The translations under genes and the position numbers were made by a program. Positions 1 to 8,542 of a stretch of 64,000 bases of DNA are shown here, piece by piece. The stretch is taken from positions 1-64,000 of the forward strand of contig JAFSRP010000003.1 in the NCBI GenBank assembly GCA_017446045.1, read 5' to 3'. Under the pieces are notes generated by a model. The model searched no databases, was not told the origin of the DNA, and saw only the letters and a list, made by a program, of their open reading frames with translations. Position 1 is the first letter of the stretch; each line of letters starts with the position of its first letter. The stretch comes from Lachnospiraceae bacterium (lineage in GTDB: Bacteria > Bacillota > Clostridia > Lachnospirales > Lachnospiraceae).

Positions 1-72
1 ATGATGTGATTGCCCGTAAACAGGAGCATGGTCTTGTTCGAGCCTCCTCTTATGCCGCCGGTAGTCACCCAG

Positions 73-720
73 TTAATCATCACTTCGGCGCTTCCTAATA
101 CGGAAAGGGTCTGTGCCTGCGTCAGCCGCCAAGACAGTGTAATAAGAATAATAATATGGGAAATTATTTGCAGTATTGTTTCCGCTATCTGTACCAAAAC
201 ACCATTCGTGACGGGCATTTATAGAGTTCGCTTTTTGTGCAGTTGCGCTAGGCAATCTCTGAATACTCCCAGCTGCCCATATACCCAGTTCATATGCTAG
301 TTCATCAACATCATAGTTATTACCATTCGGGTAAAATTTACGAACTTGCCCCGAATTCTGATATTTATCCAATATGTCATCTGCGACAAGACCTCTCAAA
401 GCTTGTGCGGATGATATGGCGCCATCTGCTGATGCGGAACTGTTCCTGATTCCATAATTCTGCACCCACGCCCCACTCGCATCTACATAGTAGCCGTCCG
501 GTGTCGTAGTATCCGCCAGCATCCAACCATCAGCATCGAAGTAATAATATACATTGTCTATAACTTCCCAGCCGTTATGCGGATATGTTCCATCTGTGCA
601 CTGGAACCACCATCTCCCATCTGCTGCCTGAACCCAGCTTCCTGACTTTGCGGCAAAGGCTGTAATGCTAAATAGCAGAATGAAAAGAACAAGCATAAAC
701 ATTGAAGTAATCTTTTTCAT
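73..720 (-). CDS. Secreted protein with cell-wall-binding aromatic repeats; C-terminus probably frameshifted
   Basis: A signal peptide (MKK..., hydrophobic core to about residue 24) is followed at residues 27-90 by Trp/Tyr/Gly-rich repeats (DGRWWFQ, NGW, YYYFDADGWM, PDGYYVDASGAW) of the choline/cell-wall-binding type. The first half is nearly identical to that of the protein at 1525-2103, so the two are paralogues. Residues 100-200 are an unrecognised domain. The tail (PFRIRKRRSDD) is abruptly basic. The neighbouring reading frame stays open from about 105 to the window edge and encodes a sensible continuation (LGSAEVMINWVTTGG, then a hydrophobic stretch), so a frameshift near 98-105 probably truncates the gene. 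Probable role: exported protein held on the cell wall. No enzymatic motif was seen. Confidence 0.7.
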   Translation of the reverse strand: MKKITSMFMLVLFILLFSITAFAAKSGSWVQAADGRWWFQCTDGTYPHNGWEVIDNVYYYFDADGWMLADTTTPDGYYVDASGAWVQNYGIRNSSASADGAISSAQALRGLVADDILDKYQNSGQVRKFYPNGNNYDVDELAYELGIWAAGSIQRLPSATAQKANSINARHEWCFGTDSGNNTANNFPYYYSYYTVLAADAGTDPFRIRKRRSDD

Positions 721-777
721 AAATTGAAACCTCCTTGATTGTGAAAAAATGATAATTTACGTATCTAGGTTTTGCAA

Positions 778-1434
778 TTACAGTAGCTTCGCCCCACACT
801 TACCACAAAAAACACTTTCCTCAGGATTATTATAATTACAATTGGGACAGGCTATGCCCTTATCATCGGCGCTTCCTATAATGGTTGATCCTTCTTTTTC
901 CTCCTCAGCCAACTTCTTCATCAGTGGTGTTGTTTCTAAAGAAATATTACTCTGTTCGCTTGAATTCTCTAATTTTGGTGTATCAAGTATATCTGCCATA
1001 TTATTGGAATTATTTTCTTGTGCGCTCTGTTTTTCAGCATTTAAATAATTGCTGATATTCATTACATTTTGAGCTAGATTGATAAACATAAAAAAGGTTT
1101 CAAATATCAATCTACAAAGAATGGGAGCAATAAATATTTCAATATAAGGCAAAAATTTATCATACTGCTTATAAAAAAAGATCGAAGAAAGGCCATTTAC
1201 GATAAACATGACCGTAATCATCACAAATAAAAACCGTAATACTCCCAAAATCCAAAGTTTTCTTGGATAGAAAAAATCTATAATTATCCGAGAAAAGCCA
1301 TCTACGCTGTCCCTTTCTTTTGACCGGCGAAGTATGCCACCATACAACACCAAAACAATCAATAGGGTCACCATAATGTTTTCTGTGAATCGTACTAAGT
1401 AATATGCAAGACTTTCAAATCCATAATATCCCAT
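778..1434 (-). CDS. Membrane protein, DUF4282-like, with C-terminal zinc ribbon
   Basis: This 218-residue protein has about three hydrophobic segments (near residues 15-35, 60-85 and 92-120). They are followed by a Ser/Asn-rich linker and a C-terminal zinc ribbon, CPNC...CGKCG, at about residues 195-216. The arrangement of membrane helices with RLIFE and a following Asn-rich helix resembles DUF4282 proteins, but this is pattern recognition only. The gene lies between two paralogous wall-binding proteins on the same strand. Function unknown. Confidence 0.7.
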   Translation of the reverse strand: MGYYGFESLAYYLVRFTENIMVTLLIVLVLYGGILRRSKERDSVDGFSRIIIDFFYPRKLWILGVLRFLFVMITVMFIVNGLSSIFFYKQYDKFLPYIEIFIAPILCRLIFETFFMFINLAQNVMNISNYLNAEKQSAQENNSNNMADILDTPKLENSSEQSNISLETTPLMKKLAEEEKEGSTIIGSADDKGIACPNCNYNNPEESVFCGKCGAKLL

Positions 1435-1524
1435 CTTAACTCACTCCCTCATGATGCTGGCAATAGATATAGCTTCTATGTAAATCAACACCAATTTCCG
1501 ATTACTATAAAACCCGTTATGGAA

Positions 1525-2103
1525 TTAATCCTGCCCAGAATATCGCCATATATAAAACTCATCTTCAGTCATTCTTCCTGCGCCTTGATTCCAAACACCA
1601 TTCTCATCTACTACATATCCATCCGGTGTCAGACAGTCCAAATGCATCCAGCCGTTTTCATCAAAGTAATGGTAATCTCCATCAATTAAAGTCCACCCAA
1701 TAGCTTCTGAACCGTCTGGCTTTGTGTATGTCCAGCCTTTGGTTCTACTCCAAACTCCGCCTTCCTGGCTATAGTGATCCTGATCAAAATTCAGAAAACG
1801 ATATTTTGAAGATCTGGTCGGATCACCAGTTATTCCTTTTGTATTCACCCAGGCTCCACTCGCATCGACATAGTAACCATCTGGCGTGATAGTATTTGCC
1901 AACATCCAACCATCGGAATCAAAATAGTAATATATATCGTCAATCATACTCCATCCATTGGATGGATATGTGCCATCTGTACACTGGAACCACCATCTAC
2001 CATCCGCTGCTTGTCTCCAACTACCCGGTTTTCCAGCAAAAGCTGATATGGTAAATATCAAAAGAAAAATGAATGTACTCAATATCAATAATCTCTTTTT
2101 CAT
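1525..2103 (-). CDS. Secreted protein with cell-wall-binding aromatic repeats
   Basis: I chose the ATG at 2103 because an AAGGA box precedes it and a clean signal peptide (MKKRLLIL..., cut near AFA-GKPGSW) follows; an in-frame upstream ATG at 2169 gives a Cys-rich non-signal leader. The 192-residue product has two blocks of wall-binding repeats: residues 25-90 (DGRWWFQ, NGW, YYYFDSDGWM, PDGYYVDASGAW) and 118-175 (TKGWTYTKPDG, IGWTLIDGDYHYFDENGWM). The first block is almost the same as in the paralogue at 73-720. Probably a non-covalently bound wall protein, expressed with the envelope genes around it. Confidence 0.8.
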   Translation of the reverse strand: MKKRLLILSTFIFLLIFTISAFAGKPGSWRQAADGRWWFQCTDGTYPSNGWSMIDDIYYYFDSDGWMLANTITPDGYYVDASGAWVNTKGITGDPTRSSKYRFLNFDQDHYSQEGGVWSRTKGWTYTKPDGSEAIGWTLIDGDYHYFDENGWMHLDCLTPDGYVVDENGVWNQGAGRMTEDEFYIWRYSGQD

Positions 2104-2174
2104 AATCAATTCCTTCTTTTCTGAACAATGTCTCTTACATAACCACATCGATATCAACTTGCCTGACATAAACC

Positions 2175-3290
2175 TTAGTTCTCAATGCATGACAAGATTG
2201 TTTCCTCCCAAACATACCTGTTTTGAGCTAATATTTTTGAAAACTGTTCAGATGGAACCGGACTGGTTCCTGTTCCTGTTTCAATGGTCAGGCTTGGAAT
2301 CCCCATTTCGCTGATCGCCCAGTCTTTGTATCCAGCAGGATCCAGTGCTTCCATGTTATCATCCAACTTGTATCCCGTTGAACGTCCGATTCTCTCTGCA
2401 AAACTTTTTGTGCGTTCAAATAAATCTCCGGTTTGTCCAAAATACCAGTAGATGACCTCTCCCTGTGTATGGTAGCTGATTGTCCTGTCAAAATGGATTT
2501 TCTTAGTTAGTTCAATCAAAGCTTGGCTCTCCACACTGCATCCTGGATATCGTCCCTTATAGTGATCTGAGGATGGGTGGCCTAAATGATCATCATACCG
2601 CTCCCAAAGAGCATTAAAATTACGATTCAAGTCTATGCCTTCTGCATTTGATTTCCACTTAATAAGATATGGGGCGATTTCAACAGCATCATCTAGTTCA
2701 AAAATATGATAGACAGACTGCTTTGCCTCTTCTGTACGCAAGCCATCAGTACCAAATTGGCTGATTGATACCCCATCTGGATTTACCATCGGTATAACAT
2801 AAATTGCTGTGTCATTAATTAATTCACGGTATGTGTTTCCATGATACGTATTAGAATCATCCTTAAGCGCCAGAAGAAATGCTTTTGTCTGTTCCATTAC
2901 CAATTGAGTTGTTATATATTCCCTCGCATGAATGGAGGCTGTTATAAGAATACTATGGGAAGCATTCTCGGACCCTATTCGTAAACACCAAAGGTCTCGG
3001 CCATCCAAAGTCTGTCCTAGACTTGCAAGAGCACAATTTTCATCATATTTAGAGGCTATCTCTTGTAATTCTGTTTGCATTATTTCAAATGTATACAGTT
3101 CATTTGATTGGGTTTGTGCAAAAGATAATCGTGAAATAATGGCCACGAATATCGCAGCCATTGTAATTAGTAAAGCAGCCTTATAGTGTATGTTTTTACC
3201 AAACACTCCTACGTGGAATATATCAATACTGTAAATATTTGGAGAGCGCATATCCAACATTCCCATAGTACTGAACCTGATAGAAACCAT
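2175..3290 (-). CDS. M14 family zinc carboxypeptidase, exported
   Basis: Peptidase M14 signatures are clear. The zinc motif HAREY lies in ASIHAREYITT, followed by NPDGVS, the substrate-binding GIDLNRNF, a third zinc ligand in ISYHTQGE, and the catalytic Glu in LTIETGTGT. The substrate could be peptidoglycan stem peptides or other peptides; the wall-protein neighbours favour the former. A membrane anchor or signal (KAALLITMAAIFVAIISRL) sits near residues 38-58. The start is uncertain: the ATG at 3290 lies inside the upstream gene (68-base overlap) with no good ribosome site, and the next useful ATG, at 3161, leaves a signal segment lacking basic residues. An AGGAG box sits at the end of the upstream gene but no standard start follows it. 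Confidence 0.8.
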   Translation of the reverse strand: MVSIRFSTMGMLDMRSPNIYSIDIFHVGVFGKNIHYKAALLITMAAIFVAIISRLSFAQTQSNELYTFEIMQTELQEIASKYDENCALASLGQTLDGRDLWCLRIGSENASHSILITASIHAREYITTQLVMEQTKAFLLALKDDSNTYHGNTYRELINDTAIYVIPMVNPDGVSISQFGTDGLRTEEAKQSVYHIFELDDAVEIAPYLIKWKSNAEGIDLNRNFNALWERYDDHLGHPSSDHYKGRYPGCSVESQALIELTKKIHFDRTISYHTQGEVIYWYFGQTGDLFERTKSFAERIGRSTGYKLDDNMEALDPAGYKDWAISEMGIPSLTIETGTGTSPVPSEQFSKILAQNRYVWEETILSCIEN

Positions 3291-4005
3291 TTGGTGCTGT
3301 TGCTATTACATAAACGCTTTCATTAAGAGGCATCTGGCATATTTCACTCGCACTTGTGGAAGGTGCCGTCCTCAGCGTAATACTTTGCTTACAATTCACC
3401 ACACGCATAAAAGCCCCTATATATCTTTGAGATTCCGTAGGTCTCAAATAGTCAGCAAGCGCATAACCGGCTACTCCAGCATATGAAATATAATAAAAAC
3501 CATTCTCAGCAACATCGTAGTATTTAACAATGGCATTCAAAGGAATCTGTAACAGTGCAGGTGCAGAGGTTGATGCGGATTCCCGAAGCGAAATACTCTC
3601 CTTGCAATTGACCACTTGCAATGAAGTTCCATATGGCAAACTTGAAGAAGTATAACCACCCGAGTAACCAGATGCATTTCCACTATTCGTATAACTGTTA
3701 TAAGCACTTTCATTCAAGTAAGAAGCCAGGGCATAACCAGTATCACCATTATAAATAACCTTATAAAACCCATTAGCAGCAGTCTCAACATAAGTTACCG
3801 GAGCTCCGAGCGGTATCTGTCTGATCTCAGCCGCCTTTGTTGATGGAGAAGTTCTCAAAGTAATGCTTTCTTTGCAATTGACAACATACATTGTCTTGTA
3901 GATAGTATTAGATGCTTGATTCCTTGCATTGATAGAGGCAAATGATGTGATACACTGCAATAGGGTAGTGAAAACAAGTAGAAAAACTAAAACCATCTTT
4001 TTCAT
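3223..4005 (-). CDS. Secreted protein with three bacterial SH3 domains
   Basis: After a signal peptide (residues 1-24) come three SH3b repeats of about 60 residues. Each starts VVNCK(E/Q)SI(T/S)LR and ends GYAL(A/S)xYL; they lie near residues 40-100, 130-190 and 200-260. SH3b domains bind cell-wall peptides, so this is probably a wall-targeted protein, but it has no catalytic domain of its own. TTAGGAG precedes the ATG with a proper spacer. The gene is first in the minus-strand run that continues into the carboxypeptidase, and its promoter overlaps a likely operator at 4062-4100. Confidence 0.85.
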   Translation of the reverse strand: MKKMVLVFLLVFTTLLQCITSFASINARNQASNTIYKTMYVVNCKESITLRTSPSTKAAEIRQIPLGAPVTYVETAANGFYKVIYNGDTGYALASYLNESAYNSYTNSGNASGYSGGYTSSSLPYGTSLQVVNCKESISLRESASTSAPALLQIPLNAIVKYYDVAENGFYYISYAGVAGYALADYLRPTESQRYIGAFMRVVNCKQSITLRTAPSTSASEICQMPLNESVYVIATAPNGFYQVQYYGNVGYALSKYLQY

Positions 4006-4061
4006 AAACGAATTCTCCTAATATAAAACCAAATTCAACAATTCATCCGAATAACAATTAC

Positions 4062-4110
4062 AGGAACTATAGTACTTATAATACTACACCTATAGTTCCT
4101 ATTGGTCAAT
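4062..4110. promoter_or_regulatory. Divergent promoter region with 11-bp inverted-repeat operator
   Basis: AGGAACTATAG (4062-4072) and its exact inverse CTATAGTTCCT (4090-4100) flank a 17-base centre. A minus-strand promoter overlaps it: TTGACC (4104-4109 read in reverse), a 17-base spacer and TAGTAT (4081-4086). It would drive the SH3b/carboxypeptidase genes. TATAAT at 4077-4082 could serve the XRE gene on the plus strand. A protein bound at the repeat would cover both. Each arm carries a CTATAG palindromic core. Confidence 0.6.
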
Positions 4111-4159
4111 CAAAACAGGCAGTATGATTCCTATAAACAATGAGACAGGAGGCAGAAAG

Positions 4160-4492
4160 GTGCTTGTTTTTGATTTCAGGGTGATTGGTAATAAAATGCT
4201 CGCAATTAGGAAGAAAGCCGGTTTAACTCAAAACGAAGTAGCTGAGCTGGCAGGCCTATCAGATCGAACATATGCTGATATAGAACGCGGGACAGTTAAT
4301 ATGCGGATCGAAACAGTGCTTCGGATTTGCAAAGCTTTACAAATCACACCGGATTCGGTACTTACAGAAGAAAACGTGTTGTTAGATGAAAGACAAGCAG
4401 AATTATTGAATAAAATGGATACATGTACACAACATGAACGTGAAACTGCACTGAAACTACTTTCTGTCTATCTGGATTCACTCCATAGTTAA
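4160..4492 (+). CDS. XRE-family transcriptional regulator
   Basis: A Cro/C1-type helix-turn-helix occupies about residues 8-65 (MLAIRKKAGLTQNEVAELAG, then LSDRTYADIERGT, RICKALQITPDSVL). The short C-terminal helix carries no effector domain. I chose the GTG at 4160 because AGGAGG (4147-4152) lies seven bases upstream; an ATG at 4124 would put that ribosome site inside the gene. It is divergent from the envelope genes and probably binds the inverted repeat at 4062-4100, repressing itself and its neighbours (inference). Confidence 0.85.
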   Translation: MLVFDFRVIGNKMLAIRKKAGLTQNEVAELAGLSDRTYADIERGTVNMRIETVLRICKALQITPDSVLTEENVLLDERQAELLNKMDTCTQHERETALKLLSVYLDSLHS

Positions 4493-4710
4493 TCCATAAT
4501 TAAAGACGCATGTATTATTACCTGCGGCTTTTTTCGTTTAGATCCATTTTGTTTACAGTAGCAAGTTTCAAAAATTGATTTTCAAAACGCCCATTCCATG
4601 GGACTTTGAGCCACTTTTTGAGTGATTGTTGAGTGATTTTCAGAGAAAAAGTCCAGATGTTATTTCTCCTTTCTCTGCATATTCTATTAATCCAACTTTT
4701 TTGTAAATAA

Positions 4711-4755
4711 GCAAAAAGCCTTATGTACAGCCATTTCAAGCGTACATAAGGCTTT
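4711..4755 (-). terminator. Rho-independent terminator after tRNA-Val
   Basis: A 14-bp perfect stem (4716-4729 with 4742-4755) encloses a 12-base loop. On the minus strand it is followed by TTTTTGC, directly beyond the 3' end of the tRNA. Positions 4493-4710 show no convincing gene. Confidence 0.8.
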
Positions 4756-4764
4756 CAAATTTCA

Positions 4765-4838
4765 TAGGCCCAGAGGGGCTCGAACCCACGACCTCTCGCA
4801 CGTGAAGCGAGCGCTCATCCCAGCTGAGCTATGGACCC
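4765..4838 (-). tRNA. tRNA-Val (anticodon CAC)
   Basis: The minus strand folds as a full cloverleaf. The acceptor GGGTCCA pairs with TGGGCCT, and the D arm contains AGCTCAG. The anticodon stem CTCGC/GCGAG holds the loop TTCACGT (anticodon CAC, complement of 4802-4804), and the T loop is TTCGAGC. The T stem has one T-T mismatch. No CCA is encoded. The AT-rich island lies beyond the 3' end. Confidence 0.92.
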
Positions 4839-4932
4839 ATTAGTGCGGACTCTATTGTACTACAGCTTTTCGGAGGTAGCAAGCGTTTTTTCCAAAAATG
4901 TCTGTGCGGGACATCCCTTAGGGATACATCAA

Positions 4933-5047
4933 AAGATACTGCATAAAGACATCGCATAGAGACGCCGCATGGGAACGCTGCACAGAGACGCCGCAAAAGG
5001 ACGTTGCATAGGGACGCCGCATAGGAACACAGTATCGGGATGCTGCT
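4933..5047. repeat. Degenerate 13-bp tandem repeat, about eight to nine units
   Basis: Units of about 13 bases of the form GAGACGCCGCATA / GGACGTTGCATA / GGAACGCTGCACA follow one another between the tRNA and the stop of the leucine-rich-repeat gene. Because 13 is not a multiple of three, a coding role is unlikely. Confidence 0.7.
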
Positions 5048-5072
5048 TCTGCATGCGGAAAGCGGCATGGAT

Positions 5073-6785
5073 CTACAGCGAAAACAGCTCATCCACGATG
5101 TCTGAAGCGTCCGTCTGGCCGGCCAGGCGGTTCTTGCAGTTGATCAGCTCGGCCTCCACGCTGAGCTTTTTCTTTTCGATGGCATAGGCGATCATCGGGT
5201 CAATGTTGCCGGCATGGACGTATCCGAGCCGGATCAGCTCCATCACGGTATCCACATCATTCTGCTCCGTAAGGTACTGCACCAGTTCTACCGCATTGGC
5301 GGAAAGCCAGGCGTCGTACGCGGGATCCGTCCGGCGATAGTTGACCGCGATGGGGATCTTGTAGGCCGGATGCTGCAGGAGCGCAAACTGCGTGGGCGTG
5401 TCCTTGTCCTCTCCCAGAAGGAATTCCGCCAGCCGCTGCTCTTCTTCCTCGTCGCCCCATTCTCCCTGCAGGATAAGCTTCAGTGCCTGACCGTTCCTGT
5501 TGAATATCAGGGCGCGGTCACGGCTGACAGCGCCGATCCCGATCTCCCTGAGATGATCCGGAAGATAAACGGTCCTGAGGGCGGCACAGTCCCGGAACGC
5601 ATTGGATCCAAGGCTCTCCAGCGTAGCCGGCAGCGTGATCTCGCGAAGTCTCCGGCATCCGGAAAACGCGCGCTCGCCGATGCTTGTGACCGACTCCGGA
5701 AGCGTCACCGTGATCAGGTTCTCGCAGTTGTAAAAGGTCCAGTCCCCTACAAGGCGCACGCCCTCGGGAATAACGAGGTCCGTGATCGCCGAGCAGCCGT
5801 AAAAAGCACGGCTCGTGATCTCCTCAAGCTCCGCCGGCAGATGTACTGCTTCCAGGCTCCGGCAGTCGGAAAAGGACCATTCCGAGAATTTCCGTATATG
5901 AGCGGGAAACCGGATGCTCCGGACATTGCGGCAGCCGGAAAAGGCATTGATCCCGACTTCCTTTACGGTATCCGGAAGCTCCAGCTTTGTCAGCCCCGTG
6001 CAGTTATAAAACGCGCTGAAATCGATCCGCTCCACGCTTTCAGGGATCCGGATCTCCCTGAGCTTTCGGCAGTTTGAAAATGTGCTCACACCGATGGTCC
6101 TGACGCTTTCCGGGATACGGATCTCTTCCAGTTCACTGCACCAGTGGAATACACTTTCTTCCAGTTCGTTGAGGCCCTCCGGAAGGTTTATTTCTTTCAG
6201 CCCCCCGCACCAGTGGAATGCACCCGCCCCGATCCTTCTGACCGATTCCGGCAGCCTGATCGAATGGATCTTTTTGCATCCGTGGAAAAGGTCTGCGGCA
6301 ATCTCTGTGAGTCCCTGCGGAAGCACGACTTCTTCCAGACGGCTGCACCACTGGAACGCGCTCTCCCCTATGGACTCGACTCTTTCCGGGATCACGATGC
6401 GTTCAAGGCTCAGACAGCCGTGGAACGCATCCGCCCCGATCGTCCTGAGCCCCTCCGGGAGCGTCAGCTGTTCGATCTTCCGGCATTCGAAGAACGCGCT
6501 GTCCGCGATGGCGGTGATATCTTCCGGCAGCACGACGATACGCCCCTCGGGATCACCGTCCTCCACGAGAATGCTGTCCGGATCGATCTTCTCCTCGGCG
6601 TCACGCTTACGCATGCCCCAGGCAGTCGGGCCAGACTCCGTACCGAGATCCCAGGCGGAAGCCGCCGTATGCTTCACGTGCTTCTTCGCCTCGGCCTCTT
6701 CCTCGGCTCTTCGCATCTCCTCGCGCTCTTCGTCGGTGATCGGTGCATGATATTTGATTAGGACATGGTCTTTGATCTCAAACAA
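5073..6785 (-). CDS. BspA-type leucine-rich-repeat protein (LRR_5), cytoplasmic
   Basis: About 14 repeats of 23 residues fill residues 80-420; the pattern is IGxxAFxxCxxLxxIxLPExV (for example IGESAFQWCSRLEEVVLPQG). The N-terminus is charged (EEREEMRRAEEEAEAKKH). The C-terminal 130 residues are helical and faintly ankyrin-like (NAVELVQYL, DVDTVMELIRLGYVHAGN). There is no signal peptide or membrane segment, unlike surface BspA proteins, so it probably acts inside the cell as a scaffold. I chose a TTG start at 6785: AGGAG lies seven bases upstream, whereas the ATG at 6818 has no ribosome site and abuts a large inverted repeat. It lies downstream of a MoxR ATPase and a VWA protein on the same strand. 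Confidence 0.8.
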   Translation of the reverse strand: MFEIKDHVLIKYHAPITDEEREEMRRAEEEAEAKKHVKHTAASAWDLGTESGPTAWGMRKRDAEEKIDPDSILVEDGDPEGRIVVLPEDITAIADSAFFECRKIEQLTLPEGLRTIGADAFHGCLSLERIVIPERVESIGESAFQWCSRLEEVVLPQGLTEIAADLFHGCKKIHSIRLPESVRRIGAGAFHWCGGLKEINLPEGLNELEESVFHWCSELEEIRIPESVRTIGVSTFSNCRKLREIRIPESVERIDFSAFYNCTGLTKLELPDTVKEVGINAFSGCRNVRSIRFPAHIRKFSEWSFSDCRSLEAVHLPAELEEITSRAFYGCSAITDLVIPEGVRLVGDWTFYNCENLITVTLPESVTSIGERAFSGCRRLREITLPATLESLGSNAFRDCAALRTVYLPDHLREIGIGAVSRDRALIFNRNGQALKLILQGEWGDEEEEQRLAEFLLGEDKDTPTQFALLQHPAYKIPIAVNYRRTDPAYDAWLSANAVELVQYLTEQNDVDTVMELIRLGYVHAGNIDPMIAYAIEKKKLSVEAELINCKNRLAGQTDASDIVDELFSL

Positions 6786-6819
6786 GGGCAGACTCCTGAA
6801 ACAGGATTTGTCATACATA

Positions 6820-6939
6820 AGGCGTTTATGACCCCTTCTGCGGTTCCCCTCCCGCTCCGGATTTCACATACCGGGATCCAAGGAAGTGAAATCCGTCGCT
6901 GCGGGCCGACGACGTCCGCAGAAGGGCTCATAAACGCCT
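6820..6939. repeat. Long nested inverted repeat (24-bp outer arms)
   Basis: Arms at 6820-6843 and 6916-6939 match over 24 bases with one mismatch. Inside lies a second 9-bp pair, GGATTTCAC (6859-6867) with GTGAAATCC (6886-6894). No T-tract follows, so a plain terminator is doubtful. It sits between the ATPase stop and the leucine-rich-repeat start and could be an mRNA processing structure or a small palindromic mobile repeat. Confidence 0.8.
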
Positions 6940-6954
6940 GTTACATCTATGTTT

Positions 6955-8514
6955 TTACAGATTGCCGTCGAGTTCCAGTGTCTCCATCTCGCGGATGATC
7001 TCTTTCTGGCGCTCGTAGAACAGCAGTTCCTTGTTGTGCGCGAAATACTCCTGGCAGCCGTAGCGGCTGATGAAGCGGGCGCTGTACTCGTTGATCGTCA
7101 GCTCCGTAACCAGGATCAGAATCTCCTGCCCCTCATCAAAGACCTCCTCACAGAAGCGGAAAACATTGGAAAGACGCCGTCCTGCTTCGCGTGCCTTCTC
7201 TTTCAGTTCCGTGGTCCGGCGGTCAAAATCCTCCTTCAAAAGGGCGAAGGCTGCCGCATCGTCCGCAGGCCGTTCGCGCAGCATCATCTCCGACTCTTCC
7301 CGAAGCGCGGCGGCGGAAGCATTGAGCGCATACTGCTGGTCAAGAGAGATCGAGCCGGCACGCCGTCCGATATGGAGCTCCTCCATCTTTGATGCTGCTT
7401 CCTCCTCCAGGATCCTGCGGGCGTACGCATGACCGCTCTCGTCGGCATTCTCCGCGGCTTCTGTATTCTCTCCGGTCAGGGCAGTCTTGGCGTTGCGCAG
7501 AGACTTCATCAGCTCTGTCAGCGCCAGCTCTGTGTTGCAGACTGCCTTCAGGTCCTCGCCGATGGCATCCAGCATCAGGCCGAGCAGGGAAAGCCGCTCG
7601 TCAAAGCCCGCGGAAGACGCGCGCTCACGGATCAGCCGCACATCCTGTCCCTCCAGGATACGGCTGACCTGGTAGTCGGAGCGGTACTTGCGGAACAGGT
7701 CGTAGTAGACTGAGAATTCCTTGGCGATCTTCCGGTCCTGCAGATACTGCACCACCAGGTCCTCATCCACGGGAAGGTCATGCTCCTCGTAGAGGCGGAT
7801 CATATCGCTCAAATCGGACCAGCCGCGGGCCGTCACGAAGGTCTTGCCGTCCACGGTCGTCTCGATCTTGTAAAAATCGGACTTCTTGATATCGAGATAG
7901 GTCAGGACCGCCGCATGGGTCCCTGCCCGGTAGGCGTATTCCTTCCAGGCGTCATAGTCCGGATCCACATCGATGCGCTTCAGGCGGTCCCAGGTAACGA
8001 TGTCGAACTCATGCACCGAGTTGTTGTACTCGGGCGGGTTGCCGGCGGTCACAACGATCCATCCGTCGGGCACGCGGTGCCGTCCGAAGATCTTGTACTG
8101 CAGGAACTGCAGCATGGAAGGCTCCAGGGTCTCGGAGACGCAGTTGATCTCGTCGAGGAAAAGGATGCCTTCCCGGATGCCGGTCTCTTCCATCATGTCA
8201 TAGACGGACGCGATGATCTCGCTCATGGTATACTCGGAGACATGATACTCCCTGCCGCCGTAGTTCTTCTTCTCGATGAAGGGAAGGCCCAGGGCCGACT
8301 GGCGGGTATGGTGGGTCATGGAATACGAGATCAGGCCCACACCGAGCTCCGCGGCGATCTGCTCCATGATCGCGGTCTTGCCAATGCCGGGAGGGCCCAT
8401 GAGGAAAATGGGACGCTGCCGCGCGATCGGGATCTTGTACTCGCCGAATTCATTCTTGGAAAAATACGCCCGCATGGCGTTTTCGATTTGTTCTTTTGCC
8501 TTTTTGATATTCAT
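6955..8514 (-). CDS. MoxR-like AAA+ ATPase
   Basis: Walker A GPPGIGKT is at residues 40-47 and Walker B ILFLDEIN at about 117-124. A sensor-like VVTAGNPPEYN and an arginine-rich WDRLKRIDV follow, as in MoxR/CbbQ-type AAA+ proteins. Residues 300-519 are helical and charged (EEEAASKMEELH...). MoxR ATPases work as chaperones with VWA-domain partners, and the gene directly upstream on the same strand encodes a VWA protein, so the two probably form one complex. The leucine-rich-repeat gene downstream may be a third component (inference). At 519 residues it is longer than a typical MoxR, because of the C-terminal helical region. Confidence 0.85.
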   Translation of the reverse strand: MNIKKAKEQIENAMRAYFSKNEFGEYKIPIARQRPIFLMGPPGIGKTAIMEQIAAELGVGLISYSMTHHTRQSALGLPFIEKKNYGGREYHVSEYTMSEIIASVYDMMEETGIREGILFLDEINCVSETLEPSMLQFLQYKIFGRHRVPDGWIVVTAGNPPEYNNSVHEFDIVTWDRLKRIDVDPDYDAWKEYAYRAGTHAAVLTYLDIKKSDFYKIETTVDGKTFVTARGWSDLSDMIRLYEEHDLPVDEDLVVQYLQDRKIAKEFSVYYDLFRKYRSDYQVSRILEGQDVRLIRERASSAGFDERLSLLGLMLDAIGEDLKAVCNTELALTELMKSLRNAKTALTGENTEAAENADESGHAYARRILEEEAASKMEELHIGRRAGSISLDQQYALNASAAALREESEMMLRERPADDAAAFALLKEDFDRRTTELKEKAREAGRRLSNVFRFCEEVFDEGQEILILVTELTINEYSARFISRYGCQEYFAHNKELLFYERQKEIIREMETLELDGNL

Positions 8515-8542
8515 GCTCTGTTCCTGTCTGTAATGTATGATC

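Noticed and set aside
4518-4739. 73-residue minus-strand frame between the XRE gene and the tRNA
   Set aside because: It runs through the tRNA terminator hairpin, has no ribosome site and a biased composition.
4829-5092. Cys/Arg-rich minus-strand frame over the 13-bp repeat
   Set aside because: It is produced by the tandem repeat and overlaps the tRNA end.
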